Program-made: the position numbers and the translations under genes
Shown: in pieces, positions 53,056 through 59,835 of the stretch
Position numbering within the stretch: the stretch's first letter is position 1
How the letters are laid out: each line of letters starts with the position of its first letter
Notes under the pieces: generated by a model
Told to the model about the DNA's origin: nothing
What the model saw: only the letters and a program-made list of their open reading frames with translations
Databases searched by the model: none
Source of the DNA: Cryomorphaceae bacterium 1068
GTDB taxonomy: Bacteria > Bacteroidota > Bacteroidia > Flavobacteriales_D > Cryomorphaceae
Direction of reading: 5' to 3'
NCBI GenBank assembly: GCA_027214385.1
Contig: JAPVXR010000002.1
Span: forward strand, 248,001-312,000
Length of the DNA: 64,000 bases

Positions 53056-54327
53056 TTAGAGCTCTCCCTTTTCTCCGGCTAGAGTCCAGCCGAAAACAGT
53101 ATTTAGATCTAAGGTTGCACCTGCACCCATCGGCTCTATGGCACCTTCTGCCAGTGTCTGAGCAGCTGCTAATTCATTCGGACAAGAAGTTGGGTTCTCT
53201 TCGTCTTCGTCGCCGTCATATACTTCAACACCACCACTAATTTCATCTTCAGTAAAGATCAAAGTTGGGTTAGCATCAGTAAGGTTTCCGAAAGCATCAG
53301 ATCGGTACTCACAAGCATCAGTGAATCGAGTTCTGAATTTCACCTCTTTATCACCTGATTCAAAAGTCACGTTATTCACGTTTCCTTGAGCACCTGATTT
53401 GAAGTCAGCAGCTGAACCATCAGCGCCTTCGATTCTGCAAATACCGTTGTTCAATGTGAAAAGACCGTCAGTGTAAGTGTCATTCTCCGGTCCGTCAATT
53501 TCAAGACTTTCATCGGTGCCAATTCCGTCTCCGTGAATAACTGCGAAGTTTGAGATGGTTCCTGAATAGTTCATGTCTAGGTCAATTCCGTCGTCACCTT
53601 GGTAGTATACCAATGCATTATCGATGTCAACAGTTCCACCGAAACACTCAATTCCGTCATCAAGTGTAGCGTAAACTTCTACGTTGTTGATTGTCGTACC
53701 TGTTCCAACTCCACCTAGAGTCAAACCGTTGATTTCGTTCCCTTCTCCGATGGAGATACCACCGTGACGGATAGAAACGTATTCGAAAACTCCTGAGTCA
53801 TCACCTGGCTCATCACCACCGTAGAGACCGTATCCTGCTTCAGCAGGTAGTCCTTCGATATTGGTTTCAGTGTCACCATCTTCAGCGCTAATCGGAGCGC
53901 TACCCAAGATGATTACACCACCCCAAAGCTGGTTGTCAGTTCGGTCCAAGTTAGTACCTGCTGTTTCACCTACCTGGATATTATCCGCAGAAGAAGTGAA
54001 GATGATTGGCGCTGCTGCCGATGATCCGCTGGTTTCAATTCGGCCACCTCTGGCAACGATAAGAGCCGATGCAGCAGTACCTTGACCTGAAGCGGCTTTG
54101 ATGATCGCTCCACCTTCTATAATGAGTGTAGCACCGTTATCAACTACTACTCTACCGTTGAGAGATGTAATTTCATTCGCAGGCCATGTTTCAGTACCTG
54201 TGATAATTCTCACAGTGTTTGTTGGAGGAGTATCTTCTTCGTCGTCATCATCGTCGCAAGAAGTCAATAGCAATGACCCCATCATCAAGATGGCAGCCAT
54301 GTTTCTAAGTTTTCTAAAGTTATTCAT
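53056..54327 (-). CDS. Surface lipoprotein with parallel beta-helix
   Basis: The 423-residue protein has a lipoprotein signal (LLTSC, Cys24) followed by an Asp/Glu run (DDDDDEED) and a body that reads as a right-handed parallel beta-helix: repeated G-x-L/I-V-x-x-G rungs such as NGRVVVDNGATLIIEGGAII and later NNVEVYATLDDGIECFGG. Such proteins occur next to TonB receptors, perhaps as surface partners that bind a polymer or organic molecule. It is divergent from the response regulator gene at 54571 and precedes the TonB receptor in the same direction. The ligand is unknown. Confidence 0.82.
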   Translation of the reverse strand: MNNFRKLRNMAAILMMGSLLLTSCDDDDDEEDTPPTNTVRIITGTETWPANEITSLNGRVVVDNGATLIIEGGAIIKAASGQGTAASALIVARGGRIETSGSSAAAPIIFTSSADNIQVGETAGTNLDRTDNQLWGGVIILGSAPISAEDGDTETNIEGLPAEAGYGLYGGDEPGDDSGVFEYVSIRHGGISIGEGNEINGLTLGGVGTGTTINNVEVYATLDDGIECFGGTVDIDNALVYYQGDDGIDLDMNYSGTISNFAVIHGDGIGTDESLEIDGPENDTYTDGLFTLNNGICRIEGADGSAADFKSGAQGNVNNVTFESGDKEVKFRTRFTDACEYRSDAFGNLTDANPTLIFTEDEISGGVEVYDGDEDEENPTSCPNELAAAQTLAEGAIEPMGAGATLDLNTVFGWTLAGEKGEL

Positions 54328-54485
54328 TTGGTGAAATGTTTGTCGTTAGGTATTTCGTTTTTTGATGCCACAAAGAAAGGGGGAGTGAATTAGCGTAAGA
54401 TGAATTCTAACTTACCTCTGAGTTATTCTATTGTTGTCTCAATGTTAAGAGGTGGTCTTGCCTTTTGTGATTCTTATATTTGAAC

Positions 54486-54541
54486 TTAATTTAGGTTTAA
54501 CAACCGAATAACAAGGCGGGAGAATTCAACACCTAATTTTG
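54486..54541 (+). promoter_or_regulatory. Promoter of the two-component operon with three TTAAC-type repeats
   Basis: TTAAT (54486), TTAAC (54497) and ATAAC (54508) are 11 bp apart and start 48, 37 and 26 bp before a perfect -7 box TAATTTTG (54534-54541), 29 nt before the GTG start. Repeats of a regulator's own site at its operon suggest autoregulation. The same intergenic region also serves the divergent lipoprotein gene. Confidence 0.68.
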
Positions 54542-54570
54542 CCACCGTTTTCTACTAAAGCTACCACAGC

Positions 54571-55251
54571 GTGAAAAAAGAAAAGATCCTTTTGGTCGAT
54601 GATGAACAAGACATTATTGACTTGATCAGCTACAATTTAGAAAAGGAGAACTATCAAGTTAAGTCTGCTCTGAATGGGCGCGACGCGATAGAAACGGCCA
54701 AGGAATTCCTGCCTGACTTAATTCTTTTGGATGTAATGATGCCCGAAATGGACGGTATCGAGACGTGCGTAGAAATGAGAGAAATCGATTCTCTAAAGCC
54801 CAGTATCATCGCATTTTTGACTGCCAGAGGTGAAGATTATTCGCAAATTGCGGGATTTGATGCGGGCGCGGATGATTACATTTCAAAACCGATAAAGCCT
54901 AGAGTTTTACTTTCCAGAATTCAAGCACTTCTCCGTCGAAAACGATCAGCCTCTGACGCAAGGACTGGCGCTCCTGTTGGCGGCATCGTCATCGACAAAG
55001 AAAAGTATTTGGTGGTCCAAGATGGGAAAGAGCTCAACTTACCCAAAAAAGAATTTGAGTTGCTTGCACTGCTCATTAGCAAGCCCGGTCGCGTATTCAC
55101 TCGCGAGATCATTCTCAATACAATTTGGGGAAATGACGTGGTGGTCGGCGATCGAACCATTGATGTGCACATCCGAAAACTTCGAGAGAAAATCGGGAGC
55201 AAATTCATCAAAACCATCAAAGGAGTCGGTTACAAATTCGAAGCTAAATGA
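54571..55251 (+). CDS. OmpR/PhoB-family response regulator
   Basis: The 226-residue protein has a complete receiver (about 1-120) with the acidic pair Asp10-Asp11 (LLVDDEQD), phospho-Asp54 (LLDVMMPEMDG), a Thr in FLTARGED and Lys in YISKPIKP, and a winged-helix DNA-binding domain (about 130-226, FTREIILNTIWGN, RTIDVHIRKLREKIG, IKGVGYKFEA). It is closest in kind to PhoB-like regulators. Starts at GTG 54571. It overlaps the histidine kinase by 4 bp. The repeat-bearing promoter and the phosphate-transport gene nearby favour phosphate control, without proof. Confidence 0.9.
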   Translation: MKKEKILLVDDEQDIIDLISYNLEKENYQVKSALNGRDAIETAKEFLPDLILLDVMMPEMDGIETCVEMREIDSLKPSIIAFLTARGEDYSQIAGFDAGADDYISKPIKPRVLLSRIQALLRRKRSASDARTGAPVGGIVIDKEKYLVVQDGKELNLPKKEFELLALLISKPGRVFTREIILNTIWGNDVVVGDRTIDVHIRKLREKIGSKFIKTIKGVGYKFEAK

Positions 55252-56288
55252 CAGGACGAAGTCCTTTCAAAGTAGCTGTTTTTACAGCTGTTATCGTGGC
55301 CTTGGCCATTTTCTTCCTGCTAATCGGCACGCTTCTTCTTTTTGGTGAAAAAATCGACTGGCTTCAGGTTGTCGTTTTTACCTCATTGGCATTTCTTTCT
55401 TCTTGGTTGGTGATCTACAAATCACTACAGCGCTTCATTTACGCCAAGATCAAGCTCATCTTTCGAAATATGCACTCCCTCAAAGTGGGGCGATCTGCTT
55501 TCAGGCTCGACATGTCTAAAGATGTACTGGGAGATGTAAATAAAGAAGTTGTCGATTGGGCCGAAGACCGTATGGCCGAAATCGAAGATCTTCGAGAGAA
55601 AGAGAACTTTAGAAAAGAATTTGTTGGCAACGTGGCTCATGAGCTCAAGACACCGATTTTCAGTATTCAGGGCTACATCTTGACCCTCTTGGAAGGAGCG
55701 CTGGAAGATCCCAATTTCAACCGAAAATTTCTCATGAAAGCCGCCAAGTCTGTGGATCGAATGACCATGCTGGTGGAAGATCTTGACACCATTACCCAAT
55801 TTGAGTCTGGTAGCTTAAAGCTGGATATCGAGAAGATTGATATCGTAGAATTGGTGAAAGAAGTCATAGAACAAAGAGAAGAAGAAGCAAAGCAGAAAGA
55901 AATCACCATTGGGTTCAATAAGAACTATGACAAGCCGATATATGTCGAAGCTGACTCATTCAGAGTGAGTCAAGTGCTCATTAACCTCATTACAAACTCC
56001 ATCAATTACGGAAAGATTGGAGGGAAAACTACAGTGAGATTCTTTGATTTGGATGAGCGAATTCTCATTGAAGTTGAAGATGATGGGCCGGGTATTGACA
56101 AGGAGCACATCCCCAGACTTTTTGAGCGTTTTTATCGTGTCGATAAAAGTCGATCTCGCCATCAAGGTGGCACGGGGCTGGGGCTTGCTATCTGTAAGCA
56201 CATTATCGAGGGTCATGAGCAATCGCTCAATGTGAGAAGCGAAGTCGGGAAAGGATCCGTCTTTTCGTTTACCCTGGCTAAGGCCTGA
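55248..56288 (+). CDS. PhoR-like sensor histidine kinase with no extracellular domain
   Basis: The 346-residue protein has two membrane segments (about 8-32 and 39-57) joined by only about six residues, so no room for an external sensor domain. Then follow a linker, the H-box FVGNVAHELKTPIFSIQGY (phospho-His131), and the ATP-binding domain with the N-box (LINLITNSINYG), G1 (VEDDGPGI), F-box (LFERFYRVDKS) and G2 (GGTGLGLAI). The layout is like PhoR, which senses phosphate through transporter and PhoU rather than directly. It is coupled to the response regulator by ATGA. Confidence 0.92.
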   Translation: MTGRSPFKVAVFTAVIVALAIFFLLIGTLLLFGEKIDWLQVVVFTSLAFLSSWLVIYKSLQRFIYAKIKLIFRNMHSLKVGRSAFRLDMSKDVLGDVNKEVVDWAEDRMAEIEDLREKENFRKEFVGNVAHELKTPIFSIQGYILTLLEGALEDPNFNRKFLMKAAKSVDRMTMLVEDLDTITQFESGSLKLDIEKIDIVELVKEVIEQREEEAKQKEITIGFNKNYDKPIYVEADSFRVSQVLINLITNSINYGKIGGKTTVRFFDLDERILIEVEDDGPGIDKEHIPRLFERFYRVDKSRSRHQGGTGLGLAICKHIIEGHEQSLNVRSEVGKGSVFSFTLAKA

Positions 56289-57338
56289 CTATTGCTTCAA
56301 GAACGCTTCAACAACCTTGCTATCTGATTTAAAAAAGCCAAATCTCTCTTTGGTCTGAAACTCTTTATTCAAGCCTCTCTTTATTCGTTCCACATCTAGT
56401 TTTTCCTGACTGCAGGTTGAAAACTGCGGTTGTATCCTCATCCTGCCGGCCAGATACTCTTGTTCTGATTGCCCCGGAGTAGGGATCAAAAGTGCCTTGG
56501 ATCCGATCACCATCAAATCGCAGATCGTAGAGTATCCCGAACGGCCAATGACCAATTCGCAAGCAGCAAGCTTTGAGGCCATCTCTTCGCCATCTCCAAG
56601 AGGGGTGTTTTCAATACTGTCGTCACCAAGTTCATCTATAGATTCACTTCCTCGAAAAAGAATTTTTTTCCCTTCAATGGACTTTAGAATTTTTAAGAGA
56701 TGTTTTTCCAGGATACTCCGTTGGGGCTCAGGGCCGCCCAGAACTACACCGATACGGTATTTTTTTTCAGCGATGTTATCCTTCATAAAGCGCGAAGGAA
56801 TTCCCAGGTGCTTTTTGGGAATCATCACTTTTTGGCTTGAAGCCAAATCACCTGATACCAGATGGTTGGGCCCGTCCGGAATCCATACTTCCGAAAATTG
56901 GTTGATCCAATTCGCCAGTTTGGCGTTTATCAAGCTTTCGCCAAAAGGCGCCTTAAGCGAAAGCTGATGGCTGATAAGTGCCGATGGAACGCCGTCGTTA
57001 TAGGCTCCATATACATTGTCAGAGACAATATGAGTGAACTTCTTTGCTTCCACAAGCTTTGATATAAAACGATGTTGCTCGGAGTTTATATTCGACTGGA
57101 CAAGTGCCCTTTTGATCATCCCTGACTTTGCCCCTTTTTTAGAGTACAGTATTTCCCTGTCGGGCAAATCGTAGAAAACGAATGCCGGAAATCTCTTTTT
57201 CAAGTAGCTGAGCGCCAATCCCGATGAAGTGATTTCTACTTCTGCCCCAAAGTGCTGTAGCGATTCGATGATTGGCACGGAGCGCGTGGCATGGCCCAAG
57301 CCCCAATTCAATACTGCGTAAAGCACTCGTTTTTCCAT
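56289..57338 (-). CDS. MurG/UGT-like glycosyltransferase family protein
   Basis: The 349-residue protein has the two-domain GT-B look: N-terminal LYAVLNWGLGHATRSVPIIE (about 5-24) and a C-terminal nucleotide-binding segment LVIGRSGYSTICDLMVIGSKALLIPTPGQSEQ (about 265-296), as in MurG-like and UDP-glucuronosyltransferase-like enzymes. Donor and acceptor are unknown. ATG at 57338 is used because the codons upstream overlap a perfect -7 box (57343-57350) that ends 4 nt before it, so the mRNA may be leaderless. It is divergent from trmB. Confidence 0.82.
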   Translation of the reverse strand: MEKRVLYAVLNWGLGHATRSVPIIESLQHFGAEVEITSSGLALSYLKKRFPAFVFYDLPDREILYSKKGAKSGMIKRALVQSNINSEQHRFISKLVEAKKFTHIVSDNVYGAYNDGVPSALISHQLSLKAPFGESLINAKLANWINQFSEVWIPDGPNHLVSGDLASSQKVMIPKKHLGIPSRFMKDNIAEKKYRIGVVLGGPEPQRSILEKHLLKILKSIEGKKILFRGSESIDELGDDSIENTPLGDGEEMASKLAACELVIGRSGYSTICDLMVIGSKALLIPTPGQSEQEYLAGRMRIQPQFSTCSQEKLDVERIKRGLNKEFQTKERFGFFKSDSKVVEAFLKQ

Positions 57339-57342
57339 CGAC

Positions 57343-57350
57343 CAAAGATA
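57343..57350 (-). promoter_or_regulatory. -7 box for the glycosyltransferase gene (leaderless)
   Basis: TATCTTTG on the minus strand, perfect TAnnTTTG, ends 4 nt before the ATG. A TTG 16 bp upstream could be the -33 element. Confidence 0.55.
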
Positions 57351-57373
57351 CATGCGAAACCGAGTGCAATGGC

Positions 57374-57381
57374 TACTTTTG
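57374..57381 (+). promoter_or_regulatory. -7 box for trmB
   Basis: TACTTTTG on the plus strand, perfect TAnnTTTG, 16 nt before the trmB ATG, back-to-back with the minus-strand box of the divergent gene. Confidence 0.55.
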
Positions 57382-57397
57382 CACCTTTCAATTCAAG

Positions 57398-58102
57398 ATG
57401 GGAAAAAACAAGCTGCGCCGGTTTGCCGAAATGAAAAAGCAGTCATGCGTATTTGAGCCGGATAAGGAAACTTTGCTCGAAAATCGTTTTGACATGAAAG
57501 GAAAGTGGGCCTCCTTTTTCGGAAACGACAACCCCATTACCATAGAGCTAGGTTGTGGAAAGGGAGAGTATACCTTGGCCTTAGCCCGAAAATACCCTGA
57601 GAGAAACTTTATAGGCATGGACGTAAAGGGTGCGCGCATCTGGCTTGGCTCCAAAACGGCTGAAGAAGAGGGTTTATCAAACGTAGCTTTTGTGAGAACG
57701 AAAATTGAGTTTATCAATTTTGTCTTTGATTTTAGCGAGGTCAGCGAAATTTGGCTCACCTTTTCCGATCCTCAGCCAAAGGACAAGAAAGGCACTAAGC
57801 GTCTTTCAGGGTGGGCTTTTCTGAAGCGCTATGGCAGACTTTTGACAAAGGACGGTTTGATTCACGTAAAAACAGACAGTCAAATTTTCTATAACTCTAC
57901 ACTTGAGACCATCGAAGAGGGTGAGCATCACCTCCTGAAATCGAGTGATGACATTTACGAGAAGGGATGGAATGATTTCAATAAAGAAGAGCAGGAGATA
58001 CTTGTGGTAAAGACATTTTATGAGATGAAGTGGCTCGCGATAGGAAAGAAAATCAAATACCTCAGATTCAGATTAAATGACAGCTACTACCAAGATATCT
58101 GA
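57398..58102 (+). CDS. trmB: tRNA (guanine-N7-)-methyltransferase
   Basis: TrmB makes m7G46 in tRNA using SAM. The 234-residue protein has the SAM motif TIELGCGKGEYTLALA (about 47-62), NFIGMDVKGARIW, and the conserved LTFSDPQPKDKKG segment with its Asp/Pro pair. ATG at 57398 begins MGKNKLRRF, the common start in Bacteroidota, and follows a good -7 box. The end overlaps the alkyltransferase-like gene by 26 bp. Confidence 0.95.
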   Translation: MGKNKLRRFAEMKKQSCVFEPDKETLLENRFDMKGKWASFFGNDNPITIELGCGKGEYTLALARKYPERNFIGMDVKGARIWLGSKTAEEEGLSNVAFVRTKIEFINFVFDFSEVSEIWLTFSDPQPKDKKGTKRLSGWAFLKRYGRLLTKDGLIHVKTDSQIFYNSTLETIEEGEHHLLKSSDDIYEKGWNDFNKEEQEILVVKTFYEMKWLAIGKKIKYLRFRLNDSYYQDI

Positions 58103-58439
58103 AAAAAATAAGGACTTCTTCGATATGGTTTTCGAAGTGGTCAAACAAATACCCTTTGGGCGCGTTACGAGCTATGGAGCGATAGCCAAGTATTTAGGTA
58201 TGGCTCGTTCATCTAGGATGGTGGGCTGGGCGATGAATGCTTCGCACACGCTTCCCGAGCCTGTTCCCGCTCATAGAGTGGTCAATCGCTCGGGTCTCCT
58301 TACCGGAAAACACCATTTCGGAGATGAAACTGAAATGCAGAGAAGGCTTGAGGCGGAGGGAATAAAAATTGAAAATGATCAAATCCTGGATTTCGAAAAA
58401 CACCTCTGGGATCCTGCTAAAGAATTGAGCTTAGATTAA
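58077..58439 (+). CDS. Alkyltransferase-like (ATL) DNA-binding protein, MGMT family
   Basis: The 120-residue protein matches the DNA-binding domain of O6-methylguanine-DNA methyltransferase (FGRVTSYGAIAKYLGM, SRMVGWAMN, VPAHRVVNRSG), but the reactive Cys of PCHR is Ala65 (PAHR). It is thus an ATL protein, which binds alkylated guanine and flags it for nucleotide excision repair instead of repairing it. The start overlaps trmB. Co-transcription with trmB and mrp is likely. Confidence 0.93.
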   Translation: MTATTKISEKNKDFFDMVFEVVKQIPFGRVTSYGAIAKYLGMARSSRMVGWAMNASHTLPEPVPAHRVVNRSGLLTGKHHFGDETEMQRRLEAEGIKIENDQILDFEKHLWDPAKELSLD

Positions 58440-58440
58440 A

Positions 58441-59508
58441 ATGGAATTGACCAAAGAAAAAGTACTAGAGATACTGGGCAATGTGATGGAGCCCGAGTTA
58501 AAAAAAGACATTGTAACCGAAAACCTTGTTCGCAATGTCGAAGTAAGTGAAGGCACTGTTTCTTTCGATCTCCACGTATTGAGTCCTGCGATGCACAGCC
58601 GAAAGCGGATGGAAGATGCTTGTCGTTTTGCGCTCGAGAGAAATTTCGGCAAGGAACTGCAAGTCAATATTTCGACGAAAGTCTTGAGCAAAGAAGACCG
58701 CACACCAGATCAGCGTAAAATACTGCCCGGAGTAAAAAATATCATCGCTGTAGCATCTGGGAAAGGCGGGGTAGGAAAATCTACGGTAGCAGCCAATCTT
58801 GCAGCCGGATTGGCAAGAGAAGGTTATTCGGTTGGTTTGATTGATGCCGATATATACGGGCCTTCCATGCCCATTATGTTCAATGTGGAAGACGAGAAAC
58901 CGAAGACCAAGGAGATTGATGGAAAGACTTACATTTTGCCCGTTGAGAATTACGGCGTGAAGATGTTGTCGATCGGGTTTTTTGCTGACACTTCTCAAGC
59001 CATTGTCTGGAGAGGTCCGATGGCGAGTAAGGCATTGAATCAAATGTTTACTGACGCCTATTGGGGGCCGCTTGATTATATGATTGTAGATCTGCCTCCC
59101 GGAACCGGTGATATTCACCTGAGCTTGGTACAGGTAGTGCCGCTTACAGGAGCCGTGATCGTGAGTACCCCTCAGAACATCGCTTTGGCTGATGCGAAAA
59201 AAGCCGTGGGAATGTTCAATCTGGATGTGATCAATGTTCCCGTTTTGGGAATCGTTGAGAACATGGCTTACTTCACTCCCGGTGAATTGCCCGATAGAAA
59301 ATACTACATCTTCGGACGCGAAGGAGCCAAAGGTTTGGCTGAAGAGCTTCAAGTGCCCTTTTTGGGAGAGCTGCCAATCATACAGTCAATACGTGAATCA
59401 GGCGATGCAGGACGGCCTGCAGTGCTTCAGGAGGAGACTCCTTCAGGAGACGCTTTTCGCCAAATAATTCGTAATTTTGTGGGCGAATTATCAAAGCGAA
59501 AAATTTGA
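58441..59508 (+). CDS. Mrp/NBP35 family P-loop Fe-S carrier
   Basis: The 355-residue protein has an N-terminal DUF59/MIP18 domain (about 1-85) and a ParA-like ATPase with deviant Walker A SGKGGVGKST (about 106-115), DADIYGPSMP and VDLPPGTGDIHLS. Family members carry or transfer Fe-S clusters to apo-enzymes. The CxxC pair of classical ApbC is not seen in the NMAYFTPGELPDRKYYIFG region, as in many Bacteroidota homologues. Together with the downstream NifU-domain gene and korAB (a 4Fe-4S enzyme) the context fits Fe-S maturation. Confidence 0.93.
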   Translation: MELTKEKVLEILGNVMEPELKKDIVTENLVRNVEVSEGTVSFDLHVLSPAMHSRKRMEDACRFALERNFGKELQVNISTKVLSKEDRTPDQRKILPGVKNIIAVASGKGGVGKSTVAANLAAGLAREGYSVGLIDADIYGPSMPIMFNVEDEKPKTKEIDGKTYILPVENYGVKMLSIGFFADTSQAIVWRGPMASKALNQMFTDAYWGPLDYMIVDLPPGTGDIHLSLVQVVPLTGAVIVSTPQNIALADAKKAVGMFNLDVINVPVLGIVENMAYFTPGELPDRKYYIFGREGAKGLAEELQVPFLGELPIIQSIRESGDAGRPAVLQEETPSGDAFRQIIRNFVGELSKRKI

Positions 59509-59546
59509 CTCAAAACTTTGTAATTCAAAATATTACGCCGCTGACT

Positions 59547-59795
59547 ATGGATAATTTGATAGAACGAGTAGAGGGAGCCCTCCTTCAGATCAGACCTTTT
59601 TTGGAAGCCGATCGCGGTGATATCACTTTGGTGGAAGTCACGGATGATTTAATTGCACGCGTTGAGCTACATGGAGCCTGTAAAGAATGTTCTATGAGTT
59701 TTATGACACTTAAAGCTGGAGTGGAGGAGAGCATTAAAAAAGCAGCTCCTGAAATTAAAGCGGTAGAGGCAATCAATCTCCTGCAAACAAAATAG
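59547..59795 (+). CDS. NifU C-terminal domain Fe-S scaffold
   Basis: From ATG 59547 the protein is 82 residues and consists only of the NifU C-terminal (Nfu) domain: MDNLIERVEGALLQIRPFL, with the CxxC pair Cys45/Cys48 in LHGACKECSMSFMTLKAG. Nfu proteins hold a 4Fe-4S cluster between two subunits and pass it on. It lies between mrp and korA, so it may serve the ferredoxin oxidoreductase. A TTG 42 bp upstream could start a longer form, but the family start favours this ATG. Confidence 0.93.
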   Translation: MDNLIERVEGALLQIRPFLEADRGDITLVEVTDDLIARVELHGACKECSMSFMTLKAGVEESIKKAAPEIKAVEAINLLQTK

Positions 59796-59835
59796 ATTCT
59801 GCTACCGTTCTCTTAACATTCAATTCTAGATTCTC

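Noticed and set aside
58498-59352. Long open frame on the minus strand opposite the Mrp gene
   Set aside because: Mrp is strongly supported on the plus strand by its P-loop and family motifs. The antisense frame is a shadow.
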